45,922 nucleotides of DNA, taken from assembly GCF_000159955.1 (NCBI RefSeq), contig NZ_GG695974.1:237735-283656 (forward strand). Reading direction: 5' to 3'. Under the pieces are notes generated by a model. It saw only the letters and a program-made list of their open reading frames with translations, searched no databases and was not told the DNA's origin. A program made the translations under genes and the position numbers. Below, in pieces: positions 24,345 through 33,338 of this stretch (positions are counted from its first letter, which is position 1; each line of letters opens with the position of its first letter). The stretch comes from Paenibacillus sp. oral taxon 786 str. D14 (GTDB lineage: Bacteria > Bacillota > Bacilli > Paenibacillales > Paenibacillaceae).

Positions 24345-25454
24345 CTAGTAAGTTGGGGTGACGCGAAGTGCCTGCTGCTGAGCTTTTAGACACAGCTCTG
24401 CGGCTTTGAAGGCGTGCTCCTGGGTCATGGCGTTTTCCGTGCGGTTCAGGCAATCCAGAATCAGCTCGCCAAAGAACGGATAGCCCACCTGCCCGCGTAC
24501 GGCAAAATGCTGCTCCCCGTCCTGATTCACCAGGTAGACATGGTCGCCCTCCGCATCCCGGGCGAGGTCGACGTATTTGCGCAGCTCAATATACCCTTCG
24601 GTGCCCAAAATGAACGTCCGTCCGTCTCCCCAGGTGCTGAGTCCGTCCGGCGTAAACCAGTCCACGCGGAAATATTGCGTCGCCCCGTTATCTCCAACCA
24701 ACGTCGCGTCGCCGAAGTCCTCCAGCTCGGGGTATTCGGGATGATGATAGTTGGCTACCTTGCTGTGCAGCACTTGGGCATCCTTGCACCCAGTATAGAA
24801 CAGAAACTGCTCGATTTGATGACTGCCGATGTCGCAGAGAATACCGCCGTATTTTTCCTTCTGAAAAAACCACTCCGGCCGGGAACCCGCATTCAGCCGG
24901 TGCGGACCAAACTCGGTCACCTGCAGCACGCGCCCGATCGCCCCTTGCTGAACGAGCTGACCGGCATACACGGCGGATTCCACGTGCAGGCGTTCGCTGT
25001 AATAGACCATATATTTGCGTCCGGTTTCGAGTACCTTCTGACGCGCAGCTTCCAGCTGGTCCAGACGGGTGAACGGCGTCTTGTCGGTAAAATAATCCTT
25101 CCCGGCGTCCATCACCCTAAGCCCCAGCGGACCGCGCTCCGACGGCACCGCCGCTGCAGCGACGAGCCGCACCTCGGGGTCGGAGAGCACTTGATCCAGG
25201 CTGTCTGCCCGGGCGGCTTGCGGGTACTGCTCCACGAACGCCTGGACTTTGGCCGGGTCGGGATCATATACCCACTTCAAGGTCGCTCCGGCTTCGACCA
25301 GGCCGCCGGTCATGCCGTAAATATGCCCGTGGTCGAGGTGCACCGCAGCAAATATAAATTCGCCGGGTTTCACGACGGCATGGGGACGTCCCTTCGGCGC
25401 ATAGTTCATTCCGTCCTTCGCTTGAAAAGAGGGCTTCTGTTGTTGTGCATCCAT
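24345..25454 (-). CDS. Gfo/Idh/MocA-family oxidoreductase 2
   Basis: A 369-residue relative of the neighbouring dehydrogenases but more divergent. The N-terminal Rossmann segment has an HLDHGHIYGMTGGL variation instead of a plain GxGxxG, and the EKP motif reads DKTPFTRLDQ near residue 122. The second half has the CDIGSHQIEQFLFYTG helix. Twenty or so residues precede the domain. AAGGCG lies upstream of ATG 25454. It sits 9 bases behind the isomerase gene. The divergent cofactor site suggests a different substrate or a bound cofactor (inference). Confidence 0.88.
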   Translation of the reverse strand: MDAQQQKPSFQAKDGMNYAPKGRPHAVVKPGEFIFAAVHLDHGHIYGMTGGLVEAGATLKWVYDPDPAKVQAFVEQYPQAARADSLDQVLSDPEVRLVAAAAVPSERGPLGLRVMDAGKDYFTDKTPFTRLDQLEAARQKVLETGRKYMVYYSERLHVESAVYAGQLVQQGAIGRVLQVTEFGPHRLNAGSRPEWFFQKEKYGGILCDIGSHQIEQFLFYTGCKDAQVLHSKVANYHHPEYPELEDFGDATLVGDNGATQYFRVDWFTPDGLSTWGDGRTFILGTEGYIELRKYVDLARDAEGDHVYLVNQDGEQHFAVRGQVGYPFFGELILDCLNRTENAMTQEHAFKAAELCLKAQQQALRVTPTY

Positions 25455-25463
25455 CGTATCGCC

Positions 25464-26312
25464 TTACATCCTTTCGTGGATAAATTCGGCAAATTGGCGG
25501 AGCATTTCTTTCGAGCCGTAGTGGCCGCTGAAATCCTCGATCCCCAGGTAGCCGTCGTAGCCGACGGATTTCAGGTCCCGGAGCAGGCGGCTGTAATCGA
25601 TCACGCCGTCCGCCAGAGGCGACCACTCGCAGCGCCAGGCTGCGGTGCCGTCCTCGCGCGTACCGGTCTGCGACCAGGCGGCGTTTTTGACGTGGACATG
25701 TGCGAGATAGGGGCCCAGCAGCTCAAGTCCCATTTTGAATTGCTCATACCCTTCGTGCACCATGTTGCCCGGATCGTACAGGACGCCGATCTGATCGGGA
25801 TCGCAGTGGCTGACGAGCCGATGGGCCAGGCTGGCGCTGGGCGCGATCGTCAGATGATGCGTTTCCACGACCCCTTTGACGCCGTATTGCTTGGCCAGGC
25901 GCTCTGCTTCCTTCAGATAGCGCACCGTTTTGTCGTACAGCTCAGGATAGGGGGTGGTGCCGTCATATCCGGCCGCGCCGACGCGGATCATTTTGGCGCC
26001 GAGCAGGCGGGCGACGGAGAATACGTGCTCCGTTTCCTCCAGATCCAGCGAGTTCAAATAAGGCGTGATGCTGGCGACCTCAAGCCCTTCGGCTTCGGTG
26101 ATGCGTTTGAAGCGGAGCAGCTGCTCTTCAGAGGAAGACGGGTCGATCGAGCACAGATTGTTGCGCCAGTACGATGGCTTTTCACCAGCGACTTCGGCGG
26201 GAACTTCCTTGAAACGCCACTCCACGCCGTGGAGCCCGGCTTCGCGAGCGGCCTGCACCAACTCCTCCGGCGTCAAATCCGGGGTGGATACGGTAAATAC
26301 GGACAATTTCAT
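25464..26312 (-). CDS. Sugar phosphate isomerase/epimerase-type TIM-barrel protein
   Basis: A 282-residue AP-endonuclease-2/xylose-isomerase-like TIM barrel. Metal-binding candidates are His and Glu in VETHHLTIAPS near residue 152, Asp in YDPGNMVHEGY near 185, His in HVHVKNAAW near 210 and Glu in GIEDFSGHYG near 262. Such proteins isomerise or epimerise keto-sugars or inosose intermediates made by Gfo/Idh/MocA dehydrogenases, which fits the two genes downstream. AGAGGAG lies 9 bases before ATG 26312. It is the first gene of a three-gene operon with 9- and 19-base gaps. Confidence 0.9.
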   Translation of the reverse strand: MKLSVFTVSTPDLTPEELVQAAREAGLHGVEWRFKEVPAEVAGEKPSYWRNNLCSIDPSSSEEQLLRFKRITEAEGLEVASITPYLNSLDLEETEHVFSVARLLGAKMIRVGAAGYDGTTPYPELYDKTVRYLKEAERLAKQYGVKGVVETHHLTIAPSASLAHRLVSHCDPDQIGVLYDPGNMVHEGYEQFKMGLELLGPYLAHVHVKNAAWSQTGTREDGTAAWRCEWSPLADGVIDYSRLLRDLKSVGYDGYLGIEDFSGHYGSKEMLRQFAEFIHERM

Positions 26313-26393
26313 GGGCTATCGCTCCTCTTTGAAATCCTTAATGCTTACTCGTGTGCTAGACTAACGGCTCAATTTTCAATAAAGGTAAAAAAT

Positions 26394-26581
26394 GGCCTTA
26401 TTTTGCAAGGTTTGAGCGGATACGGAGAAATAAGGGACTTTTTTGTCCTTATTTTGAATGGGAAGCGTGCGAAACGGGCCAAACTTGCGTGTTTCCGGAA
26501 AATAAGGCCCAAATTTCCCCTTATTTCGGCTCAACGGGCTGATTTGGAGCAAATAGAGGAAAAAAAGTCCGCTATTTGCTC
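26394..26581. repeat. AATAAGG-type intergenic inverted-repeat element, copy C
   Basis: A dense set of arms containing CCTTATTT or AAATAAGG. GGCCTTATTTT (26394-26404) pairs with AAAATAAGGCC (26499-26509); GAAATAAGGG (26427-26436) pairs with CCCTTATTTC (26518-26527); GGACTTTTTT (26435-26444) pairs with AAAAAAGTCC (26561-26570). A perfect local stem GAGCAAATAG / CTATTTGCTC spans 26547-26581. The first two pairs interleave. The core AATAAGGGACTTTT recurs at 45790-45807. It lies between the isomerase and dehydrogenase 3 genes, with no ORF of note. Confidence 0.7.
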
Positions 26582-26600
26582 GGAAGGCAGCCTGTGGGCA

Positions 26601-26760
26601 GGTCACCCGCCGCTAGAGTGCGTGCCGGCCACGTCCCATGGCGCTTCTGTGCCGCAGAGTGCGTGCCAGCCACGTCCCATGACGCTCCTGTGCCGCTTTA
26701 ATGCGCACCCGTCACGCCCATCGCGCTCCCGCACCGCTTTAATGCGTACCCGACACGTCC
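26601..26760. repeat. 41-bp tandem repeat overlapping the end of dehydrogenase 3
   Basis: Three full units of exactly 41 bases (26638-26678, 26679-26719, 26720-26760) and a partial one (26601-26637). Each shares the blocks CGCTCCNGTGCCGC-like, GCGNRCCNGNCACGTCC-like on the plus strand. The unit nearest the gene contains the last six codons and the TAA stop of dehydrogenase 3, so each further unit is a drifting copy of the gene's 3' end placed downstream of it. The two units nearest the gene are most alike. Confidence 0.75.
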
Positions 26761-27905
26761 AGCACCTTGCCGCTGCCGGCTTCCTTGCGGAACGAGGAGG
26801 TGCGGATCTTCTCCTGCAGCTTGGCATAGAACAGCTCCTCGTTCAGCGGCAGTTCCACCCAGTCGTCGGTCCAGGCGGACAGGTGCATGGCGTTGGAGAG
26901 CGTCAGGCCGAGGATGCCTTCCTCGCCGGGGGCGAGCAGCTTCTCGCCGTGCAGCAACGCGTTCGTGAAGTTTTGCAAAATCCCTTTATGCTGCGGGCCG
27001 TCGCCGCCGCTCACCGGGATTTCGCATCTCCAGCATTCCGGCTGTCCAAAGCCACCGGTATACTCCGCGTTAAACTTCGGCTCGGGCACGCGCAGCCGCC
27101 AGAACGTGAGCTTGCCGTCTTCCACGACGATTTTGCCGTTGTCGCCGGTCAACTCGAAACGGTTCGTGCCCGGCGCTTCGCCAGTCGTGGTGACGAACAG
27201 CCCGGTGGCGCCGTTTTCGTATTCCACGTAGGCGGTCACGTCGTCCTCGACCTCGATGTTGCGGTATTTGCCAAAGTGGCAAAACGCGCGCACCCGCTTG
27301 GTCATCATCCCGGTCGTCCACTGCCATAGGTCGAGCTGGTGCGGGTCCTGGTTCAGCAGCACGCCGCCGCCTTCTCCGGCCCAAGTGGCGCGCCAACCGC
27401 CGGAGTCGTAGTAGCTTTGCGAGCGGTACCAGTTCGTGATGATCCAATTCGTGCGGCGGATCCTCCCCAGCTCCCCGGACAACACAAGGTCGCGCAGCTT
27501 GGCGTACAGCGGATTCGTCCGCTGATTGTACATGATGCCGAACTGCTTCCCGGACTTCGCCGCCGCTTCATTCATCTCGCGAACCGCTTTGGTGAACACG
27601 CCGGCTGGCTTCTCTACCAGCACATGGTAACCGCTCTCAAAAGCTTGCACCGCCAGCGTCGGATGATCATAGTGCGGCGTGGCGACCAGCACCGCATCCA
27701 TCGCGCCCGAAGCAAACAACGCTTCCGGGGTATCAAAAGTCAGCACCGTCTCCGGCAGATGCTCCTTCGCCCACTTCAAGCGGTCGGGGTTCGTGTCGCA
27801 TACGGCGGTCAGCTTCGCGCCCCGGATCTCGCCGCTGCTGAGGTTTAATGCGTGTGACGTTCCCATATTGCCAATCCCGATGATGGCGAAACGTACTTTG
27901 TCCAT
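26739..27905 (-). CDS. Gfo/Idh/MocA-family oxidoreductase 3
   Basis: A 388-residue NAD(P)-dependent dehydrogenase. VRFAIIGIGNMGTSHALNL carries the Rossmann GxGxxG, VLVATPHYDHPTLA and HVLVEKPAGVFTKAV the EKP lysine near residue 96, and GGGVLLNQDPHQLDLWQW near 182 the substrate-site His/Asp helix. The gene is divergent from the AraC regulator at 28145, its likely controller. The next co-directional gene is 426 bases away across two repeat blocks, so it may form its own transcript. The last codons (LDVSGTH) belong to a 41-bp tandem repeat. Confidence 0.93.
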   Translation of the reverse strand: MDKVRFAIIGIGNMGTSHALNLSSGEIRGAKLTAVCDTNPDRLKWAKEHLPETVLTFDTPEALFASGAMDAVLVATPHYDHPTLAVQAFESGYHVLVEKPAGVFTKAVREMNEAAAKSGKQFGIMYNQRTNPLYAKLRDLVLSGELGRIRRTNWIITNWYRSQSYYDSGGWRATWAGEGGGVLLNQDPHQLDLWQWTTGMMTKRVRAFCHFGKYRNIEVEDDVTAYVEYENGATGLFVTTTGEAPGTNRFELTGDNGKIVVEDGKLTFWRLRVPEPKFNAEYTGGFGQPECWRCEIPVSGGDGPQHKGILQNFTNALLHGEKLLAPGEEGILGLTLSNAMHLSAWTDDWVELPLNEELFYAKLQEKIRTSSFRKEAGSGKVLDVSGTH

Positions 27906-28144
27906 ATAATCGCTCCCTGCCTCCTATATAAGTAGTACCATAATTGATATGAACGTCCTGTCAGCTTCTATATAGTCCTGTCGCTCTTAGCTTAGCTTGA
28001 ATCGGAAGGGTTGAGAATGGCACGAATTAAGACGGTTTTGCACAAAATTAAGGTGTATTCGATAAATAAGACTGATACAATGGGATAAGAATCCTTCGGT
28101 ATGAAAAGGTTTACAGCGAGACATAGGGAAGGGTGAAGAAGCCG

Positions 28145-28972
28145 ATGAATGAGATGGACCAACTTGCCGGGCGTTTGCCCGAGAGCTTAACCGTCACCGT
28201 GACGCATGCACAGCTGAGAAGCGGCTTTCCCGGATGGAACCGGACGGAGCTGGCCCCCAGCTTTAATCGGCTGTATTTTATCGCGGAGGGGGAAGGGGCG
28301 GTCATCATCAACGGGGAGACGTATTATCCCCAGCCGGGTCAGCTGATGATCATGCCGGCGGGGAGCAGTCAAACGACGTTTACGAATCCGGAAAATCCCT
28401 ATACCCGGTATTTCTGCCATTTCGACGCTCAGGTGGGGGAATGGCCGCTGTTTCATGCGAGGAGCAAGCTGTACATCAGCGATGCCGGCAATCCCGAGGA
28501 CGTCCGAGCGACCTTCGAGGAGCTGATCCGTCAGTTTCAGTCCGGGGGACCCTTTGCCGGGTTACGCATGCAGGCTTGTCTGCTGAATCTGCTGGCCTGC
28601 TGTCTGGAGGAAGGCGGCTACCACGATTATTTGAAGGACTATATGCAGTTTACGGAACGGAACAAGCTGAACGGCGTGTTGAGATATATCCAGGAGCATC
28701 TGCACGAGCCGATCGAAATCGAGACGTTGGCCGACCTGGTGCATTTGCATCCGAACTATTTTATTCCCTATTTTAAAAAAATCATGGGAGTCACCCCGAT
28801 GCATTACGTGCAGCGCAAACGGATGGAGGAGGCCAAACGGCTGTTGACCTATACGGACGACAGCATCGCGGACATCGCCGACCGGTTGGGCATGCAGCTG
28901 GCGCATTTCTCCCGCCAGTTTAAAAGTCATGCCGGGATTTCGCCGACCGCGTACCGCGCCTGCACGCGGTAA
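28145..28972 (+). CDS. AraC-family transcriptional regulator
   Basis: A 275-residue soluble AraC regulator. An N-terminal cupin-like effector domain (about 20-110, with FIAEGEGAVIINGETYYPQPGQLMIMP) precedes two helix-turn-helix motifs in the last 100 residues (IETLADLVHLHPNYFIPYFKKIMGVTPM and SIADIADRLGMQLAHFSRQFKSHAGISP). Divergence from dehydrogenase 3 suggests control of the dehydrogenase/isomerase genes by a sugar or cyclitol. ATG 28145 is preferred (AAGGGTG about 9 bases upstream); GTG 28133 overlaps that site. A terminator follows. Confidence 0.92.
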   Translation: MNEMDQLAGRLPESLTVTVTHAQLRSGFPGWNRTELAPSFNRLYFIAEGEGAVIINGETYYPQPGQLMIMPAGSSQTTFTNPENPYTRYFCHFDAQVGEWPLFHARSKLYISDAGNPEDVRATFEELIRQFQSGGPFAGLRMQACLLNLLACCLEEGGYHDYLKDYMQFTERNKLNGVLRYIQEHLHEPIEIETLADLVHLHPNYFIPYFKKIMGVTPMHYVQRKRMEEAKRLLTYTDDSIADIADRLGMQLAHFSRQFKSHAGISPTAYRACTR

Positions 28973-29003
28973 TCTGCTCCGTGTTGAATCCAACTGAACT
29001 TAA

Positions 29004-29048
29004 CCGCCCGCTCTCCGCGCTTTGATGCGCAGGGGGCGGGCCTTTTTT
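29004..29048 (+). terminator. Terminator after the AraC gene
   Basis: CCGCCC with GCGC on the left pairs with GCGC and GGGCGG on the right, separated by a TTTGAT-type loop, and is followed by CCTTTTTT. Confidence 0.85.
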
Positions 29049-29205
29049 ATGCTCACCTTGGATGTAAGGCGTTTTCCTGCATGAATCATTACATTGCGGT
29101 ATAGCTGCGGGACAGGGGGGTTTTTAGAATGGGGGTAGAAAAAACATCCAGTTCTGGCATCGCAAACCGAAGTTCCACCATTTCACGATTGAAGGAGGCG
29201 TAAAG

Positions 29206-32200
29206 GTGAGAAGACGTTTACGGACAAGGAAAATGGCGCACGCATTCATCCTGCTGTTCGTCGGTGCATTGGCTTTCTCCGGACCCTTGGGATCCGCGCA
29301 AGCCGTACAGGCGGAGGAAGAAGCCGGGGCTTATGCCCGAAACGGCAACATCGTGCAGGCGTCAAACGGAAGGGTTTCGCTGGTTTACGATTTAGCGGAA
29401 GGAATCGGCAGCTTGTCGTGGAACGGACAATCGGTCGTGCAGCAGTTCGAGTCAAGCTTTCGCGAGAAAGGCGGCGAAACGCGTTCAACCCAGGAGGCGG
29501 TGGAAAGCACGGCGGAGTGGAGCAAGCTGAAACCGGACAAGTACGGCAAAAACGGCCGCAAGCTGACGATTCACAGCCAGCTGGCAAGCGGTGAGCAAAT
29601 CGATTTGAACTTTTACTTGTACCCGAAGGTTTCGTACGTGTTGACCGACATGCAGATGCAGCGGGCGGACGGTCTAAACGTGGAGGAGCTGACCCCAATT
29701 GCCGCACAGCGGATCGAGATCGGGGCGGGCAATGCGAAGAAAATTTTTACGACGCCGTATTCCAACAACTTCGATTTCGGGGTTGCGCCGGTGGACGATT
29801 TCGGGAAAAGCCAAAACGGAGCCGACCGTTTTGCTGGCGAGCAGCTGACCTGGGACGACTTCAACGGGATCAGCCATTGGGTTGCAGCGGTGTTTGACAA
29901 CGAGAACAAGCACGGCTTTGTTGGCGGGGCGGCGACCGTCCAGAATTGGAAAAGCAGCCAAAAGCTCGGCGAAGCGGAGCTTCCTAACGGGCCGCTGACC
30001 GCATTTTCCCTGTATAACTGGGGTGGGAGTCATAGCGGTACGACGGTGTCTTCGGATCTGTTTTTCCTCGGGTATTACGACGATTATCAACATGGCCTTG
30101 AGGAATACGGCACCGTTTATAACCTCGGAGAGCCTCATATGGAGTGGGACGGCGACGTACCGATGGGTTACAATACGTTCTACTCGCATGACCGTTATGC
30201 CACCGCGGAGGCTATGTATGCGATGGTCGACTACGTGGCAGAGCATTTGAAGCCGCTGGGATATAATTATTTTAATCTGGACGGCGGTTTTCAACCGGAA
30301 AGCGGCCTGCCTTTTGAACAATCGATCACCAAGTTCATCAACTATGTGCATGCCAAAGGGCTGAAAGCGGGCGGATATTCGACGCCGTTTACGATTTATG
30401 AGGAGTGGATCGACCTGCCGATCGAGGGGACGGGATTAACCCATCGTGACATCTGCCTGAAGGACGAGCAGGGGAACTTGATCAAAACCTATCTGAACAC
30501 GTACGCGCTGGACCTCAGCCATCCGGTAGCTCAGCAGATTGTGAAGCGGAATATCGACGATTATATCCGCTGGGGCTACGATTACATTAAGCTGGATTTT
30601 ATCGATATGGGGATGTACGAGGGACAACATTACGATCCTTCGGTGAACGGAATGCAAAACTACCGAATCGGGATGGGCATTATTCGCGACGCCGTACTGG
30701 CGGCGGACCGCCCGATTTACATCAACGAGTCGATTGCCCCGCTGCTGCCGGCTGCGTTTGCCCATGGCCGTCGGACGGCTTGCGACACGTCGCTTGGCGT
30801 AGCGAGCTACTCCGGCATTGAGCGGCAGGCGTTTAATACTGCGGCTTCCTGGTGGACGAACGGAACGCTCTACGAATACAACGATCCGGATATGATCATT
30901 CCGCAGTACGTGATCCAAGGGTTCTGGTACAAGTTCAGCCAGCAGGACGCGAAGCTGCTAAACACGGCGGTGACGCTGGGCGGAGGGCATTATCTGATCG
31001 GCGACAATCTGCCTTTTATCGACGAGGATCGGTTGGCTTGGCTGCATAACGAGGAACTGCTGGATCTGGTGAAAAAAGGGCAGGCCGCCAAACCGCTGCA
31101 GATGACCGATTTTTACCATCATGAGGCGCATTCCCCTGCGGTCACCGTGCTGTCGGAAGGGAAGGACAACCGCGTGGTCGGGTTATCCAATTGGACCAAC
31201 CAGGCGCAGGACATCCAGGTTGATTTGGTTGATCTCGGCCTCAAACCCAACAAAAAATACCGGCTGACCGAGCTGTACAGCGGGCGGTCGCTGGGCACGG
31301 TGCAGGGCACGTTAACGTACTCGCTGGAAGCGAAGGGCTCGGCCGTTATTCAAATCGCGGGTTCGGGAAAAACGGAGCCTGCGGACCCGCTGCCAACGAA
31401 TTTGGCGTTAGGCAAGCCAGTCAACGTCTCCTCGACCTGGGGCGATCCCGGCTACGAGGCCGATAAGCTGACCGACGGCGATCTTACAACGCGCTGGAAC
31501 GCTGCGGATGGGCAGCTGAACGACCAATGGGCGGAAATTGTTGATTTTGGCACAGCAACGAAGGTCAATCAGGTTGTCGTGAAGGAGTTCCGGGATCCGT
31601 ATTTCAAAACGGCCAACTATACGCTCCAATATTGGGACGGTTCGGCTTACCGGAACATTACAAAAGGATTTACGCTAGGCGATAACCGGACGCTGACGTT
31701 CCCAGAGGTTACCACCACCAAGCTGAGACTTTACCTGAATACGAACTACGGGGTGCCTTCGATCTACGAACTGGAAGCCTACTATGTTCCTGGGGTGAGC
31801 GGCAGCCGCATCGATCAGGACGACAGTGATATCCGGTATGATTATTACTCCGACGTTCGGGCGGGAATTCAGCGGATGCAGACCTTCACGTTAGAGCATA
31901 CGGATTTGCCTAAACTGGATGTTTACATTTACGAGAGCTATCGGAATGAGGTGCCAAAGGACGCTTATTATTTCGAGCTGGTCGTGTTGGACCAACAGGG
32001 TCAACCGGCGGAGAAGCTGTTTACGGCTTCGCTTCCGGCGTACAACATCCCGGGCTCGATCTCGCCTTATTCGATTTACCCACAGTTAAAGGGACTGGAT
32101 ACGAGCAAAACCTATGGTTTGATCCTAAAATCGCCCGGTTCGGACTATACGCCAAGTAAGGACAACAACTACGGATTTGCCTACAGCGACGAGAACCCTT

Positions 32201-32355
32201 ATGCGGGCGGGGAAGCCAAGCTGTCCACGGACGGAGGGTTAACCTGGTCCGCGGAAACGAATCGGGACCTGATCTTCACGTTATATACATCCGCAGATTG
32301 GGTGGACGAGGAGCTGGGCCCAACGGTCGAAAGTTTGACAGGGGAAACGCCATAA
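29206..32355 (+). CDS. Secreted clan GH-D alpha-galactosidase-like enzyme with F5/8 type C domain
   Basis: 1049 residues. A Sec signal peptide (about 1-36, ending SAQAVQA) is followed by an N-terminal beta domain, a TIM barrel and C-terminal modules. The barrel has MGYNTFYSHDRY near 325, LKPLGYNYFNLDGGFQPESG near 355 and the nucleophile motif YIKLDF with Asp464; INESIAPLLPAAFAHGRRTACD near 505 aligns with the acid/base region. Residues about 731-865 form a discoidin/F5/8 type C sugar-binding module (NLALGKPVNVSSTWGD). The last 170 residues are unassigned. The barrel is paralogous to the 692-residue enzyme at 41495. GTG 29206 has AAGGAGG 7 bases upstream. Substrate is probably an alpha-galactoside or related polysaccharide side chain. 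Confidence 0.85.
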   Translation: MRRRLRTRKMAHAFILLFVGALAFSGPLGSAQAVQAEEEAGAYARNGNIVQASNGRVSLVYDLAEGIGSLSWNGQSVVQQFESSFREKGGETRSTQEAVESTAEWSKLKPDKYGKNGRKLTIHSQLASGEQIDLNFYLYPKVSYVLTDMQMQRADGLNVEELTPIAAQRIEIGAGNAKKIFTTPYSNNFDFGVAPVDDFGKSQNGADRFAGEQLTWDDFNGISHWVAAVFDNENKHGFVGGAATVQNWKSSQKLGEAELPNGPLTAFSLYNWGGSHSGTTVSSDLFFLGYYDDYQHGLEEYGTVYNLGEPHMEWDGDVPMGYNTFYSHDRYATAEAMYAMVDYVAEHLKPLGYNYFNLDGGFQPESGLPFEQSITKFINYVHAKGLKAGGYSTPFTIYEEWIDLPIEGTGLTHRDICLKDEQGNLIKTYLNTYALDLSHPVAQQIVKRNIDDYIRWGYDYIKLDFIDMGMYEGQHYDPSVNGMQNYRIGMGIIRDAVLAADRPIYINESIAPLLPAAFAHGRRTACDTSLGVASYSGIERQAFNTAASWWTNGTLYEYNDPDMIIPQYVIQGFWYKFSQQDAKLLNTAVTLGGGHYLIGDNLPFIDEDRLAWLHNEELLDLVKKGQAAKPLQMTDFYHHEAHSPAVTVLSEGKDNRVVGLSNWTNQAQDIQVDLVDLGLKPNKKYRLTELYSGRSLGTVQGTLTYSLEAKGSAVIQIAGSGKTEPADPLPTNLALGKPVNVSSTWGDPGYEADKLTDGDLTTRWNAADGQLNDQWAEIVDFGTATKVNQVVVKEFRDPYFKTANYTLQYWDGSAYRNITKGFTLGDNRTLTFPEVTTTKLRLYLNTNYGVPSIYELEAYYVPGVSGSRIDQDDSDIRYDYYSDVRAGIQRMQTFTLEHTDLPKLDVYIYESYRNEVPKDAYYFELVVLDQQGQPAEKLFTASLPAYNIPGSISPYSIYPQLKGLDTSKTYGLILKSPGSDYTPSKDNNYGFAYSDENPYAGGEAKLSTDGGLTWSAETNRDLIFTLYTSADWVDEELGPTVESLTGETP

Positions 32356-32372
32356 GTCATACGGAAAAGCAG

Positions 32373-32407
32373 AGGGGGAAGGCCGTGGGGCCTTTCCCCT
32401 GTTTTTT
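32373..32407 (+). terminator. Terminator after the secreted GH-D enzyme
   Basis: AGGGGGAAGGCC pairs with GGCCTTTCCCCT (one G-T pair), loop GTGG, then GTTTTTT. Confidence 0.92.
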
Positions 32408-32662
32408 GAAGATATCAGAAAGTATAAACTACGGGGATTGGCATCCTGATATCGCAAGAAAAACTTCCGCTAAACGCGGTCTGTCTACTTTGAATGTACG
32501 TCGACAGGCGTTTTTCTTATTTGGTGACTACTCCCTGATCCGATATACTGATACCAAACTCATTTCGCCGGCCAGTCCAGACTCCCTGCAAAGTTGGTGC
32601 GCGGAAAGTCGGAAGGGGCAGGAGAACTCCTAGTATGATGGGAACCAGAGGAGGTGCAAACG

Positions 32663-33294
32663 ATGGATGTGCTAAAAAATATGAACGAAGCGCTAAACTA
32701 CATCGAGCGGAATTTGACGGAGGAGATCGATTATGGGGAAGTCGCCCGGATCGCCGTTTGTTCGGAGTACCATTTTAAACGGATGTTTTCGTTCCTGGCC
32801 GGGATTTCGCTGACGGAATACATCCGCCGCCGCCGATTAACGCTGGCTGCTTTCGGGTACCGATTCAATTTCACGGAGTAAATCCGCATATCGCAGAAAT
32901 GGCGCAGCAGTTAACCCCGGAGAAGATCGCTCAGCTGAAGGGGTTGTCCAATCTCGAACCGGCCGGGATCATCAGCGCGTCGATTAATTTCTCGGAAGGG
33001 CGCATGGAGGAGCAGGGGGAGCTGGACCATTATCTTGGCGTGGCGACAACGCAGGTTTGCCCGGACGGCTATGCATCGCTTGCGGTGGCCGCTTCGACAT
33101 GGGCGGTGTTCACTGCCGTCGGCCCATTCCCGGATGCGCTGCAGAACGTTTGGGGACGGATTTATTCCGAGTGGTTCCCGTCCGCTCATTACGAGCTGGC
33201 CGAAGGACCGGAGCTCCTATGGAACGAGAGCCCGGACACCTCCCTGCCCAACTATCGAAGTGAAATCTGGATTCCGGTGGTGCGCAAAGGCTGA
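32663..33294 (+). pseudogene. AraC/GyrI-type regulator with internal deletion
   Basis: The start is intact: GAGGAGGTG then ATG 32663, and the first AraC helix-turn-helix ([19 protein letters not shown]...[13 protein letters not shown]). At about 32850 the sequence jumps to [20 protein letters not shown], deep in a GyrI-like effector-binding domain, in a different frame, so the first reading stops at 32881. The C-terminal half then reads open from 32899 to 33294 ([23 protein letters not shown] through [12 protein letters not shown]). Compared with the usual layout, the second helix-turn-helix and the first part of the GyrI domain, around 90-100 residues, are gone. The DNA-binding function should be lost. 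Confidence 0.82.
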
Positions 33295-33338
33295 AGCTTC
33301 GACTGAGCTATGGTTGTTCTCCGGCTTAACCTATAGTA

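Noticed and set aside
26601..26760. CRISPR array
   Set aside because: The units are contiguous 41-bp copies without spacers, diverge steadily and include coding sequence; no cas gene is present.
24414..27329. A 971-codon open frame on the plus strand opposite the dehydrogenase and isomerase genes
   Set aside because: It runs antisense to four well-recognised genes and across the repeat blocks. Its composition is that of a GC-rich complementary shadow, no domain is visible and no ribosome-binding site supports it.
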